Shown: positions 17,007 through 27,380 of the stretch, piece after piece
Position numbering within the stretch: position 1 is the first letter of the stretch
Layout: every line of letters begins with the position of its first letter
Assembly: GCF_000260985.4 (NCBI RefSeq)
Contig: NC_017857.3
Coordinates: 1,240,001 to 1,304,000 of the forward strand
Source: Methylophaga nitratireducenticrescens
GTDB lineage: Bacteria; Pseudomonadota; Gammaproteobacteria; Nitrosococcales; Methylophagaceae
Direction: 5' to 3'
Length of the DNA: 64,000 nucleotides
Made by a program: the position numbers and the translations under genes
Notes under the pieces: generated by a model
The model's input: the letters and a program-made list of their open reading frames with translations, nothing else
Databases searched by the model: none
Told to the model about the DNA's origin: nothing

Positions 17007-17846
17007 TCAGTTCGCGTTTTCTGGCAATGCTGTTGAGTCTTCTATCGGGGTTTCATCCGAGTTGGACTCAATCTGTTTCACCGGTTTATTTTTATTGCGT
17101 TGATTATTTTGTCTGGCGTATTGCGCTAAACCTTTCAATACTAAATCTGGTTCGTGGATTAATGGCTGGGGCATAAGTGGAATTAATTCCTCAGCATCCC
17201 CTCCGGTAATCAAAAATCGAACTTCATCTGTGAAATTCTGTTGCAGATCGTTGATGAGATTTTCCAGAGTAGCCGTAACCATATACAAGGTACCCGCCTG
17301 AATAGCGCTATGAGTATTGGTTGCCAATAAGTTAAATTCGCTTTCCTGCGTAACATTGCTGAGCGCATCGGTGTTATCGGTCAACATTTTTTTCATCAGC
17401 GACAATCCGGGAACAATCAAACCTCCCTGATGCTGCCCCTTTTCAGTCACGATATCCACGGTGATAGCTGTGCCACAATCAATAATGCAGGTAACCTGCC
17501 GTGCATGCTGGCGACCGGCGACAATGGCTAACCAGCGATCCACACCCAGTGTTTCAGGTTGTTCGTAGGCATTGGTCACACCAAACCTTCTTTTCTCACT
17601 TTGCACAAATACTGGTGTCAGTTTCCATTGTTTGTCGATCCATTCGGTCAGTTGTGCGGCAATCTTGTCGCCGGCAACGTTACTGACAAAAACAGCCTCG
17701 ATATCCTCAAGTGATTTCCACGCTTTATTCAAAGCTGCTTTGATGCCGGTCTTTGGTCTGCTGAAATGTTGCGAGTCAGCCAATACCTTGGACTGTATCG
17801 TGGTCCATTTAATCTGACTGTTTCCAATATCGACTAATAAGATCAT
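17007..17846 (-). CDS. coaX: type III pantothenate kinase CoaX
   Basis: A 279-residue ASKHA-fold kinase phosphorylating pantothenate, the first step of coenzyme A synthesis. Motifs are LLVDIGNSQIKWT at the start, ETLGVDRWLAIVAGR near residue 97, CIIDCGTAITVDIV, GGLIVPGLSLM and FLITGGDAEEL. The last 35 residues are polar and charged, a tail beyond the usual family end. The start overlaps the birA stop by four bases, so the two are coupled. CoaD, a later enzyme of the same pathway, is encoded at 29.2 kb. Confidence 0.95.
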   Translation of the reverse strand: MILLVDIGNSQIKWTTIQSKVLADSQHFSRPKTGIKAALNKAWKSLEDIEAVFVSNVAGDKIAAQLTEWIDKQWKLTPVFVQSEKRRFGVTNAYEQPETLGVDRWLAIVAGRQHARQVTCIIDCGTAITVDIVTEKGQHQGGLIVPGLSLMKKMLTDNTDALSNVTQESEFNLLATNTHSAIQAGTLYMVTATLENLINDLQQNFTDEVRFLITGGDAEELIPLMPQPLIHEPDLVLKGLAQYARQNNQRNKNKPVKQIESNSDETPIEDSTALPENAN

Positions 17847-18646
17847 GAGGCAAACCTGATACTGAGGTGGCTGTTGGATAAGTATGCTACTTGCTGGTCA
17901 CGCATGTACCGTAATTCACCTTGTTCGTTGATACCACAGGCGAGCGCGGTAAATTGTCCGTTTTCGCTGATGATATTGATAGCCTGATTATGCAGGGCAT
18001 CGTATTGTGGCCATAAAGGCAGAAAGTCACTAAGACCACGATGAGAAAAGAGTTCTAGGGTTTCAATCATATTTTGAATTATTTTGGCTGCCAGCCGATT
18101 GCGACAGGGGAGCGGATCACAAAGTTGCTCCAGGCTGATAACGGGCTGAGGGATGGCAGTATGTAAATTGTCCGGTAGTGAAAGGTTCAAGCCGATACCG
18201 ATGGTAACGTAGTTTTGGCTTCCGTAACGTGATTCTACAAGAATTCCTGCAAGTTTACGTCGCTTATATAAAACATCATTGGGCCATTTTAATTGCAAAC
18301 CTTCTACACCCTCTGCCCGAAGGGTATTAATCAAGGCGATGCCGATGGCAATGCTGAGACCATTGCGGACAGCTTCAATGTTTAATGACCGCATTAAAGA
18401 CAGATAAATATTGCCACTGGCGGGGGAAACCCACTGACCACCACGACGACCGCGGCCAGCGGTCTGCATTTCTGCAAGACACACTGCTGTGCCGGATATA
18501 TCCGTTTGGGCTTTTTGCCAGAGAATATCGTTGGTTGAAGTCACTTCAGAGAAAACCTGAAGGCTGTCAAGTTGAGAGATAATTTCGGGATTCAGCGCTG
18601 CACGGATAATCTTTTCGTCAAGCGCGACGTATGGGGATAAACTCAA
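17843..18646 (-). CDS. birA: biotin-[acetyl-CoA-carboxylase] ligase BirA lacking the HTH domain
   Basis: A 267-residue biotin protein ligase. Catalytic segments FSEVTSTNDILWQKA, MQTAGRGRRGGQWVSP (biotinyl-AMP loop), LQLKWPNDVLYKRRKLAGIL and the C-terminal SH3-like domain are present. The N-terminal winged helix of E. coli BirA (about 60 residues) is absent: an in-frame TGA stands a few codons before the TTG start at complement 18644-18646, so it cannot be restored by a different start. The enzyme is therefore predicted to be a ligase only and not the bio-operon repressor. The TTG start has no strong ribosome site; an upstream ATT is the only near alternative. Confidence 0.9.
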   Translation of the reverse strand: MSLSPYVALDEKIIRAALNPEIISQLDSLQVFSEVTSTNDILWQKAQTDISGTAVCLAEMQTAGRGRRGGQWVSPASGNIYLSLMRSLNIEAVRNGLSIAIGIALINTLRAEGVEGLQLKWPNDVLYKRRKLAGILVESRYGSQNYVTIGIGLNLSLPDNLHTAIPQPVISLEQLCDPLPCRNRLAAKIIQNMIETLELFSHRGLSDFLPLWPQYDALHNQAINIISENGQFTALACGINEQGELRYMRDQQVAYLSNSHLSIRFAS

Positions 18647-18738
18647 AATAGGGCTTCGTAGTCAGTAACGACTATAGTGTAGCGTCAAATGTCTTTTTGT
18701 TGCCAGTATTTAGGCGTTAAGCAGAATTAAAAGTTTTT

Positions 18739-18963
18739 TCAGACTTTGATATCAAGCAGGGAGCCAAGTGTATCAGAGCTGATTTGCAGAGCTTTTGCTG
18801 AAGCCTGTACCTGTAGCTTGTCGCTATTCATATCGACCATTGGTGTCACGAAATCGCCACCTTTGGTTGATTCACTCGCCACAGCGAAAGCGTTTTTGTT
18901 CAGGCTTTGCATGCCACTTTGAATGCCTTGATAAGCTGATTGAATGGCAGGAATCGTACTCAT
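18739..18963 (-). CDS. 74-residue protein with flagellar-rod-like C-terminus
   Basis: A small protein with no signal peptide. The N-terminus (STIPAIQSAYQGIQSGMQSL) looks like the amphipathic helix at the start of flagellar axial proteins, and the C-terminus (QVQASAKALQISSDTLGSLL, then DIKV) looks like the end of FlgC/FlgG-type rod proteins, with a short centre between. It may be a stand-alone motility-related mini-protein of the YjfB/DUF-type kind. An upstream GGAGTG on its strand suits the ATG. No flagellar genes are nearby. Function is not assigned. Confidence 0.72.
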   Translation of the reverse strand: MSTIPAIQSAYQGIQSGMQSLNKNAFAVASESTKGGDFVTPMVDMNSDKLQVQASAKALQISSDTLGSLLDIKV

Positions 18964-19010
18964 AGGTCACTCCAATAAATATTCAATGATATTGGAACAC
19001 TCTTTATAAA

Positions 19011-19975
<965 letters not shown>

Positions 19976-20326
19976 TCAGAGAATATTCAGCACCGCTTCA
20001 GGTGGTCTGCCAATAATGGCTTGATTGTTTTTAATGACGATTGGTCGTTCAATCAGTTTCGGGTTGTCACACATGGCTCTGATAAGTTCTTGATCAGATA
20101 AGTTGTCATTATCTAATTGCAATTCCTTATATAGCGTTTCTTTAGTTCGTAACAGCTGTCTGGGTTGCATATCAAGCTGCTGCAGGATATCGGATAATTC
20201 TTCCGCTGTTGGGGGAGTCTTAAGATACTCCACAATCTCAATATCCTGTTGTTGATTTTCCAGTAAAGCCAGGGTTTCGCGTGATTTACTACAGCGAGGG
20301 TTATGATAAATACGGGTTTTGTTCAT
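19976..20326 (-). CDS. arsC: arsenate reductase ArsC (glutaredoxin-dependent type)
   Basis: A 116-residue thioredoxin-fold protein. The active-site segment IYHNPRCSKSRETLALLE has the single catalytic Cys, and the arginines that bind arsenate are in LIERPIVIKNNQAIIGRPPE. It reduces arsenate with glutathione/glutaredoxin. There is no ars efflux gene nearby, so a housekeeping or oxidative-stress role is equally possible. The start overlaps lapB by four bases. Confidence 0.92.
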   Translation of the reverse strand: MNKTRIYHNPRCSKSRETLALLENQQQDIEIVEYLKTPPTAEELSDILQQLDMQPRQLLRTKETLYKELQLDNDNLSDQELIRAMCDNPKLIERPIVIKNNQAIIGRPPEAVLNIL

Positions 20327-21504
20327 GAAGGTGAATCCAGTAATTTTTCCAGAGCAGTAAGATGAATTTCAGTGGGGCGAACGGTTCCCCAGCTGGCACA
20401 ACCAGGACACAGCCAATGCATGGTCTTGCCTGAGAAACCACAGTTTTTGCAGGTGTAGCGATCACCTTTTTCTACCATGGTTCGGGTAATGCGCTCAATC
20501 AACGGGATAAGCGCAATTTGATTGTTTTCACCCAGTTTAATCAAGGTATGCAAACCTTCGACCGAAGGATGGTGATGTAATTGTTCGTAAAGCATTTGTT
20601 GGGCGGCTTTACTGTTTTCCAGTTCAGCCACGATATGGGTCAACATAATACGGGCAGAAGTCAGGTGTGGATGACGGTTAATCAGCTGGGTTAACTGGTT
20701 GCGTAATGCCGGTAAATCTCCTAACTGCTGATAGGCTTCATGCCAGAAAGGTAAAGCTTCTGACAAAAATTTAGGATTTTGCTTTTCGATATTCTGCAAC
20801 GCGCTAAGGGCTTTTCGGGGCTGCTTTATACTCAGAAACAGTCGGGCTTCCAGCAGACTGGCTCTCACGCAATTTTCATCATGAGACAAAGCCTGCTTGA
20901 GCATGTTGAATGCTTCGTGGCGATCGTGATCGGTATATTGTTCGGCAAGTTCACAATAAAACTGAGCAATTAAGGGTTTCACCTGTGCGGTTTTACTGGC
21001 ATCAATCTGTTTGCCCATTTCAATTGCCTGCGCCCATTTTTTTTCCTGTTGGTATATGCGCATTAATTGTTTCGCTGCTTCCGGGTGAGGCTGCGGCTGC
21101 TGGAGTAATTCAAGAAACAGATGCTCTGCACGATCCAATACACCGGCATGCATATAATCCAGGCCCAGTTCCACCATGGCTTGCAGGCGTTGTTCACCGT
21201 GCAGACTTGGCCGGGCAATTAAGTTCTGATGAATACGAATGGCGCGTTCTGTTTCGCCACGGCGACGGAAAAGGTTCGCCAGTGCCAAATGGGTTTCGAC
21301 CGTTTCACTATTCACTTCAAGCAGTCCGATAAATACATCAATTGCTTTGTCGGGCTGTTCATTGAGAAGATAATTCAAGCCTTTAAAATATTCTGGATTA
21401 AAGGCTTTAGCATGCCTTTGTGGCTGTTTTTTATAATGCCGCATGGCCAGCAACCAACCTGACAGCGCTGCGACGGGTAACAGGAAAAAAAGCCATTGCA
21501 TCAT
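20323..21504 (-). CDS. lapB: lipopolysaccharide assembly protein LapB
   Basis: A 393-residue protein that adapts LpxC for FtsH proteolysis and so tunes LPS synthesis. One N-terminal membrane helix (WLFFLLPVAALSGWLLAM), a long stretch of TPR repeats (about residues 35-350, for example LNYLLNEQPDKAIDVFIGLL and ALANLFRRRGETERAIRIHQ), and a C-terminal rubredoxin-like metal site YTCKNCGFSGKTMHWLCPGC. All features match E. coli LapB. It follows lapA by eight bases. Confidence 0.96.
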   Translation of the reverse strand: MMQWLFFLLPVAALSGWLLAMRHYKKQPQRHAKAFNPEYFKGLNYLLNEQPDKAIDVFIGLLEVNSETVETHLALANLFRRRGETERAIRIHQNLIARPSLHGEQRLQAMVELGLDYMHAGVLDRAEHLFLELLQQPQPHPEAAKQLMRIYQQEKKWAQAIEMGKQIDASKTAQVKPLIAQFYCELAEQYTDHDRHEAFNMLKQALSHDENCVRASLLEARLFLSIKQPRKALSALQNIEKQNPKFLSEALPFWHEAYQQLGDLPALRNQLTQLINRHPHLTSARIMLTHIVAELENSKAAQQMLYEQLHHHPSVEGLHTLIKLGENNQIALIPLIERITRTMVEKGDRYTCKNCGFSGKTMHWLCPGCASWGTVRPTEIHLTALEKLLDSPS

Positions 21505-21512
21505 TATTGGGC

Positions 21513-21809
21513 CTAGTGGCTATTTCGTACAGGTAAGATACGCAGGCTGTTTAGTTCTTGCTCGGCATTTTGTAATTTATTTTCCAAGCGATGATTGTCA
21601 TAGCGGATTCGAAGCGTGCTCAGAGCAATAATCGTGGCGCCGATTATCAATCCCAATAATAAAAAGGCGATTAATAGAACGGCCAATGGTAGCTGCCATT
21701 GTACAAAAAACAGATCAAGAGAAACGGTTTGCATATTGAATACAGCAAATGCAGTACTGATCAGAAAAAAACTGATAAATACGGCTAGGATTAGAATTTT
21801 TCTTATCAT
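21513..21809 (-). CDS. lapA: lipopolysaccharide assembly protein LapA (DUF1049)
   Basis: A 98-residue inner-membrane protein with two helices (residues 5-25 and 43-65) and a cytoplasmic C-terminal coiled coil (RYDNHRLENKLQNAEQELNS). It partners LapB. The motif LDLFFVQWQLPLAVLLIAFL is typical of the family. Confidence 0.93.
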   Translation of the reverse strand: MIRKILILAVFISFFLISTAFAVFNMQTVSLDLFFVQWQLPLAVLLIAFLLLGLIIGATIIALSTLRIRYDNHRLENKLQNAEQELNSLRILPVRNSH

Positions 21810-21961
21810 CGGGTCATCCTGTTTTCAGACGGGTAATCTTCAGAGCAAAGTTGATCATACCGTAATTATCATCATTGCCCAGAACGTTGGTAAATCATGT
21901 AGAATATCGAACATTCTGACAGGTCTGGCCTGTAAAAAATTGTATTTGTGGAGATTTCACC

Positions 21962-22285
21962 ATGACCTTTGTTGTCACTGAAAACTGTATTAAATGTAAA
22001 TATACTGATTGTGTTGATGTCTGCCCAGTAGACTGTTTTCACGAAGGTCCTAACTTTTTGGTTATTGATCCTGACGAATGTATAGATTGCACACTTTGCG
22101 AACCCGAATGTCCAGCAGAAGCCATTTTTTCTGAAGATGATTTACCGGATGAGCAAATGGAATTCCTGCAGATTAATGCGGAATTATCACAAGCCTGGCC
22201 CGTATTATCTGAGAAAAAAGATCCTTTGGAAGATGCAGAAGAGTGGGACGGTAAACCTAACAAAACACCTTTGCTTGAACGGTAA
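21962..22285 (+). CDS. fdxA: ferredoxin FdxA, 7Fe-8S type
   Basis: A 107-residue ferredoxin. The first cluster motif is [18 protein letters not shown] at residues 9-26, in which the insertion gives a 3Fe-4S centre; the second is [17 protein letters not shown] for a 4Fe-4S centre. A C-terminal helical tail follows as in Azotobacter-type FdI. It is transcribed alone and is followed by a strong terminator. GTGGAG lies just before the ATG. Confidence 0.95.
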   Translation: MTFVVTENCIKCKYTDCVDVCPVDCFHEGPNFLVIDPDECIDCTLCEPECPAEAIFSEDDLPDEQMEFLQINAELSQAWPVLSEKKDPLEDAEEWDGKPNKTPLLER

Positions 22286-22294
22286 AGCCTGGGT

Positions 22295-22336
22295 AAAAAA
22301 AAGCCCGCTTTCCGAAAGGTAAGCGGGCTTTTTTGT
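22295..22336. terminator. bidirectional terminator between fdxA and rpoH
   Basis: A ten-base perfect stem (AAGCCCGCTT and AAGCGGGCTT) encloses a ten-base loop, with an A-run before it and a T-run after it, so it can stop transcription from fdxA on the plus strand and from rpoH on the minus strand. Confidence 0.93.
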
Positions 22337-22344
22337 GGTTGTTA

Positions 22345-23205
22345 TTAATCCATTAAAAGACGAAGTTTTTTCATCGCATTATTTTCAATCTGCCGAATCC
22401 GTTCAGCGGAAACCTGATATTGATCGGCCAGTGTCTGCAAGGTGGCTTTATCGTCATCGTGCAACCAGCGTTTACTGATAATATCGCGACTACGTTCATC
22501 CAGCGTTGCTAATGCATTGACCAGCTTTTGCTGTTGAAAATCAGCATAATCCTCGTGTTCCAGTTGTTTGGATGGATCACTGTTATCAGGCGCTTTTAAA
22601 TAAGCGGCTGGTGAATAGCTGGATTCGTCATCGTCATTATCTACCGGCAAATCAAATGATGTATCCGGTTGAGCCAGACGGCGCTCCATATCGATGACAT
22701 TGGCGGCAGTGACACCAAGATCTTCAGCAACGGCTTCAATTTCATCCTGATTCAGCCAACCTAAACGCTGTTTGGCACTGCGCAGATTAAAAAATAATTT
22801 ACGCTGCGCTTTAGTGGTGGCGATTTTAACAATACGCCAGTTGCGAATCACATACTCATGGATCTCTGCGCGAATCCAATGCACGGCAAAAGAAACCAGT
22901 CGGACACCTTTTTCCGGGTCAAAGCGTTTGACCGCTTTCATCAGACCGATATTACCTTCCTGAATCAGGTCGGCAACCGGCAGACCGTAACCACTGTAGC
23001 CTTTGGCAATACGAACCACAAAACGCAAATGCGACAATACCAGTCGCTGTGCCGCTTCCAGATCGCCATTTTGTTGCAGGCGTGTCGCTAAGTCGTGCTC
23101 TTCTTCAGCCGTTAAAACGGGAATTTGATGCACGAGATTGGTGTATGCATCCAGATTGCCAATAGGTGCTGTGGCAAGTTGATATTGGGCTGCATGCGTT
23201 GTCAT
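22345..23205 (-). CDS. rpoH: heat-shock sigma factor RpoH (sigma-32)
   Basis: A 286-residue group 3 sigma factor. Region 2 has [20 protein letters not shown] and [18 protein letters not shown]; the RpoH box appears as [15 protein letters not shown]; region 4 ends in [20 protein letters not shown]. It directs RNA polymerase to heat-shock promoters. The gene follows ftsYEX on the same strand, the standard order. The 103-base leader may be structured for temperature control, but I did not identify a defined fold. Confidence 0.97.
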   Translation of the reverse strand: MTTHAAQYQLATAPIGNLDAYTNLVHQIPVLTAEEEHDLATRLQQNGDLEAAQRLVLSHLRFVVRIAKGYSGYGLPVADLIQEGNIGLMKAVKRFDPEKGVRLVSFAVHWIRAEIHEYVIRNWRIVKIATTKAQRKLFFNLRSAKQRLGWLNQDEIEAVAEDLGVTAANVIDMERRLAQPDTSFDLPVDNDDDESSYSPAAYLKAPDNSDPSKQLEHEDYADFQQQKLVNALATLDERSRDIISKRWLHDDDKATLQTLADQYQVSAERIRQIENNAMKKLRLLMD

Positions 23206-23308
23206 GTGTGCGTTCTCCCTATGAAAACCTATCGCTTTATTCTAGCAAAAAGCAATTTAAAATGTATCCATTAGAATGGTTATAACGTGAAAAGTTTCTT
23301 TAATACCA

Positions 23309-24235
23309 TTAGCTTGGCTCAATTGCATTCAAATGTCTACTCACGGCAAGCCATGCCCCCATGACGCCCAGTAACAGTCCACTGATGGGTAATGCAAATA
23401 ACATCTGACCGCCAAACCACTTTAAAGTGAACTGGCTGTCATACAAGGCCGCCAATTCATCAATCGGTCCACTGATAATGAGCAGACTAATCAGTAACGC
23501 AATCCAGGCCAAGACCCCACCCAGAAAGCCGTACCACATTCCGGTGTATAAAAAAGGTCTTCTGACAAAGGTATTGGTACCACCAACCAGTTTGATGACC
23601 CGTATTTCCGTCTGACGATTAAGAATAGCCAGGCGGATTGTATTACCAATAACCAGCAGTACACTCAGTGATAACAAAATAGCCAGAATGGTAATGCCGC
23701 GTTGGCCCGTTTCATTAATACTTCGCAATCGTTGTAGCCATTGCATATCGAGTTGTGCCAAATCGACTTCCGGTAAGGCATCAAGTCTTTCTAATAAAGC
23801 CTCTATTGCTTCCTGCTGTTGCGCTTCTTCGGGTTCGATGATGATCACTGCAGGCAGAGGATTTTCAGGTAATGTATCCAGCAGACTTTCCAGTCCCGAT
23901 ATTTCTCGAAATTCGTTTAACGACTGCTGGGCAGATTGAAATGAAACATCGACAATATCGGGCCATGTCTGGAGTTGCTCAGCCAATTGCTCGCCACGTT
24001 TGTCGCTTATTTCATCTTGCAGGAACAGGGAAATACGATTGGCATGTTGCCATTCTCCGCTGACCTGTTCGACATTTTTCAGGATGACAAACAAACCCGC
24101 AGGTAATAACAAGGCAATGCCAATCACCAGTAAAGTCATCGAAGTAGCGACAGGTTGACGCCATAACTCACCCAGACTGGAGAGCATGACCTGAACATGA
24201 CGCAGCAGGTAATTATGAATATTCAGTAGTTTCAT
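23309..24235 (-). CDS. ftsX: cell division protein FtsX
   Basis: A 308-residue inner-membrane protein of the FtsEX complex, which activates periplasmic amidases through EnvC. Four membrane helices are seen, one near residues 34-55 and three in the C-terminal third, with a large periplasmic loop of about 110 residues between the first two. Motifs ETEIRVIKLVGGTNTFVRRP and LNAIEPS at the C-terminus are typical. It overlaps ftsE by four bases. Confidence 0.95.
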   Translation of the reverse strand: MKLLNIHNYLLRHVQVMLSSLGELWRQPVATSMTLLVIGIALLLPAGLFVILKNVEQVSGEWQHANRISLFLQDEISDKRGEQLAEQLQTWPDIVDVSFQSAQQSLNEFREISGLESLLDTLPENPLPAVIIIEPEEAQQQEAIEALLERLDALPEVDLAQLDMQWLQRLRSINETGQRGITILAILLSLSVLLVIGNTIRLAILNRQTEIRVIKLVGGTNTFVRRPFLYTGMWYGFLGGVLAWIALLISLLIISGPIDELAALYDSQFTLKWFGGQMLFALPISGLLLGVMGAWLAVSRHLNAIEPS

Positions 24236-24894
24236 GAATGGTTTTCTGCAAGCCTTCCCTGTTGCAGGGTAATGTGGCGGTAAGGTAACTGGCTGATTAA
24301 ATCCTGGTCATGACTGGCAATAAATACCGTAACGCCAACCTGATTGAATTGTTCAAATAAATGCATGATTTCACGGGATAACTCCGGATCCAGGTTTCCT
24401 GTTGGTTCATCGGCCAACAGAACCGGCGGACGATTAACCACCGCGCGGGCAATACCTACCCGTTGTTGTTCACCACCTGACAAGGCAATCGGTAAGTTAC
24501 GTTCTTTGCCCAGCAAGCCGACTTTATCGAGAGCTGCTCGCACCCGACGACCAATCTCACGATGATTTTCACCTGCAATAATCAATGGCAGAGCGACATT
24601 ATCAAACACCGTGCGATCATGTAACAGATTGTGATCCTGAAATACCAGCCCAATTTTTCGGCGGTAATAAGGGATCTTCCACTTCGGTAATCGGCTCAGA
24701 TTTTGATTATTGACGATCACCTGACCATGTGAGCAACGTTCAATCAGCGCTATCAGCTTCAACAGGGTACTTTTTCCGGCACCCGAGTGGCCGGTTAAAA
24801 AAGCCATTTCTCCTGATATCAATTCAAAACTGAGACCTGACAGGGCTTCCTGCTGACCTTCGTAACGTTTATAGACCTGTTCAAAACGTATCAT
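24232..24894 (-). CDS. ftsE: cell division ATP-binding protein FtsE
   Basis: A 220-residue ABC ATPase. Walker A GHSGAGKST near residue 36, signature ALSGGEQQRVGIARA near residue 137, and Walker B VLLADEPTGNLD. It drives FtsX. It overlaps both ftsY and ftsX by four bases, showing a tightly coupled operon. Confidence 0.97.
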   Translation of the reverse strand: MIRFEQVYKRYEGQQEALSGLSFELISGEMAFLTGHSGAGKSTLLKLIALIERCSHGQVIVNNQNLSRLPKWKIPYYRRKIGLVFQDHNLLHDRTVFDNVALPLIIAGENHREIGRRVRAALDKVGLLGKERNLPIALSGGEQQRVGIARAVVNRPPVLLADEPTGNLDPELSREIMHLFEQFNQVGVTVFIASHDQDLISQLPYRHITLQQGRLAENHS

Positions 24895-25955
24895 TGTTGT
24901 GTTTCACGGCCCAGTAAAGCATCGACAAAATCTTCTGCTTCAAAGGTTCTTAAATCATCTATCTTTTCACCCACTCCGATGTAACGAATAGGTAACCCGA
25001 TTTTTTTCGCGATGGCAAAAATAATACCGCCTTTAGCCGTACCATCAAGTTTCGTCAGCGTAATACCGGTTAATCCTACCGCCTGATGAAATTGTTCAGC
25101 CTGAGACAAAGCATTCTGTCCAGTGCCGGCATCCAGCACCAGCATGACTTCATGCGGCGCATTGCCATCCAGTTTGGCCATAACGCGTTTTACTTTTTTC
25201 AGCTCTTCCATCAGATTGGATTGAGTATGTAGACGACCCGCCGTATCAGCAATCAGAATATCCATCTGTCGTGCTTTGGCCGCTTGCAGAGCATCAAAGA
25301 TAACCGAAGCAGAATCAGCACCATTTTGTTGAGCAATCACCGGGATCTGATTACGTTCGCCCCAGACCTGTAGTTGTTCAACTGCTGCAGCACGAAATGT
25401 ATCACCGGCCGCCAGCATCACTTTTTTGCCTTGCAGCTGAAACTGTTTGGCCAGTTTGCCAATGGTTGTCGTTTTTCCAACACCATTAATACCCACCATC
25501 AGGATCACAAAAGGACTGGCAGATGATGGAATCTGCAATGGTTGGGAAACTGGTTTGAGAATATCCACCATATCGGCATGCATTGCTGCAAACAGGGCTT
25601 CCGGGTCATTAAGCTGCTTGCGGGCCACACGTTGTGTTAAATCGTTAATAATGGTTTGGGTGGCTTCTATCCCTAAATCTGCACTGAGCAGTTGGGTTTC
25701 CAGTTCTTCAAGCAAATCATCATCAATGGTTTTTCGCCCCAAGACCAAATCGGCAAAGCCTTGCGTCAATTTGGTACTGCTGCGACTCAGTCCCTGTTTG
25801 AGGCGTCCAAAAAATCCTGGGGTCTCTGAAACGTCGCTGGCTTGAGTATCTGCAGTAATTTCCGCATCATGTGCGACTGACTGCTGTTCAGTGAGGAGTT
25901 GCTCCTCGCTGCTGTTTTCGCTGGGTTTGGCTTTTTTTCTGAGGAAACTAAACAT
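24891..25955 (-). CDS. ftsY: signal recognition particle receptor FtsY
   Basis: A 354-residue SRP GTPase. An acidic N-terminal A-domain (residues 1-45) is followed by the N domain (KTIDDDLLEELETQLLSADL) and the G domain with GINGVGKTTTIGKLA, the DTFRAAAVEQL and DTAGR motifs, and TKLDGTAKGG. It docks SRP, whose RNA is encoded at 16.5 kb, at the membrane. First gene of the ftsYEX operon; divergent from the M16 peptidase pair. Confidence 0.97.
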   Translation of the reverse strand: MFSFLRKKAKPSENSSEEQLLTEQQSVAHDAEITADTQASDVSETPGFFGRLKQGLSRSSTKLTQGFADLVLGRKTIDDDLLEELETQLLSADLGIEATQTIINDLTQRVARKQLNDPEALFAAMHADMVDILKPVSQPLQIPSSASPFVILMVGINGVGKTTTIGKLAKQFQLQGKKVMLAAGDTFRAAAVEQLQVWGERNQIPVIAQQNGADSASVIFDALQAAKARQMDILIADTAGRLHTQSNLMEELKKVKRVMAKLDGNAPHEVMLVLDAGTGQNALSQAEQFHQAVGLTGITLTKLDGTAKGGIIFAIAKKIGLPIRYIGVGEKIDDLRTFEAEDFVDALLGRETQQ

Positions 25956-26018
25956 ATTCTCGGTTTGTCGTTAGTGTTCGGTTATTAATCTTATCATGTG
26001 ATCAATTGTGAGATGCAG

Positions 26019-27380
26019 ATGCACACCTTAAAAAAACTTGTTTGGGCGCTGCTGATAGTGCCTGTTATTGGCTTTGCGCAAGTCAGTGAATATCAGCTGG
26101 ACAATGGTCTTAAATTACTGGTCAAACCGGATAACCGTGCACCGGTAGTGGTTTCCCAGGTCTGGTACAAAGTCGGTTCAAGCTACGAGCACAATGGCAT
26201 TACCGGTATATCACATATTCTTGAACATATGATGTTCAAGGGCACTGAAAACCTTGGACCAAATGAGTTTTCCCGCATTATTGCCGAAAATGGTGGTTCG
26301 CAAAACGCCTTTACTGGACGCGATTACACAGCCTATTTTCAGACCTTGGAAAAAGAGCGTTTGGAGATCAGTTTTCGCCTTGAAGCCGAACGAATGCGCA
26401 ATCTGATTATTGACGATGCGGAGTTGCTTAAAGAGCGTGAAGTGGTTGCTGAAGAGCGACGCATGCGTACCGATGATAATCCACGTTCGTTATTACGTGA
26501 ATCAATGAATGCCATGGCGTTTATGAACAGCCCTTATCATCACCCGGTTATTGGCTGGATGAATGATATTAATCATTATGATCCGGAAGATCTGCGTGAG
26601 TGGTACCAAATGTGGTATGCCCCCAATAACGCAACCGTTGTGGTGGTTGGCGATGTTAAACCCGACGAGGTTTACCAATTGGCACAGGAATATTTTGGCC
26701 CATTGAAACCAGAACAACTGGCAACGGTTAAACCCCAGATTGAAGTTGCACAGCGTGGCAAGCGTACTTTGGAACTAAAAGCGCCAGCGGAACTGCCTTA
26801 TTTGATGATGGGCTGGAAAGTGCCGGTCGTAAAAACCGCAGTTGAAGATTGGGAACCTTATGCATTGGATGTTCTGGCAGGTATTCTTGATGGCGGTTCA
26901 AGTAGCCGGTTCTCTCGTGAATTGATACGTGAACAACAGGTTGCTGCCGGAATAAGTGCATACAACAGTGCATTTTCCCGTTTGGATGATGTATTTACGA
27001 TTGCTGGCACACCCGCTCAAGGCAAATCCGTTGATGATGTAAAACAAGCGGTGTTGAATCAGCTTGATAAAGTCAAAACTGAACCCGTTACCGAGGCAGA
27101 ATTACAACGAGTCAAAACTCAGGTGATTGCCAGCTCTGTCTACCAGCTTGATAGTGTTTTTTACCAGGCCATGCAGCTAGGTATGCTGGAAACAGTTGGC
27201 CTCGACTGGCGTCTGGTTGACAGTTATCCCGATAAAATCAGTGCAATTACTGCTGAACAGGTTCAACAGGTCGCACAAAAATATTTTATTGATGATGGAC
27301 TTACCGTCGCAGAATTGATTCCAATGCCCACAGACAATACTACTCCACGTCCTACTTCGGGAGATCCACATGCTCGCTAA
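26019..27380 (+). CDS. M16 (pitrilysin) family metallopeptidase, catalytically competent, periplasmic
   Basis: About 453 residues with a signal peptide (MHTLKKLVWALLIVPVIGFA). The inverted zinc motif HILEH is near residues 66-70, and the third zinc ligand glutamate lies in the following EREVVAEERR segment. The peptidase domain plus the C-terminal M16 homology half gives the usual two-domain build. ATG 26019 is chosen because GAG lies six bases before it; ATG 26013 is nearly as good. It overlaps the following M16 gene by 11 bases, the standard active/inactive pair forming a heterodimer. Confidence 0.92.
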   Translation: MHTLKKLVWALLIVPVIGFAQVSEYQLDNGLKLLVKPDNRAPVVVSQVWYKVGSSYEHNGITGISHILEHMMFKGTENLGPNEFSRIIAENGGSQNAFTGRDYTAYFQTLEKERLEISFRLEAERMRNLIIDDAELLKEREVVAEERRMRTDDNPRSLLRESMNAMAFMNSPYHHPVIGWMNDINHYDPEDLREWYQMWYAPNNATVVVVGDVKPDEVYQLAQEYFGPLKPEQLATVKPQIEVAQRGKRTLELKAPAELPYLMMGWKVPVVKTAVEDWEPYALDVLAGILDGGSSSRFSRELIREQQVAAGISAYNSAFSRLDDVFTIAGTPAQGKSVDDVKQAVLNQLDKVKTEPVTEAELQRVKTQVIASSVYQLDSVFYQAMQLGMLETVGLDWRLVDSYPDKISAITAEQVQQVAQKYFIDDGLTVAELIPMPTDNTTPRPTSGDPHAR

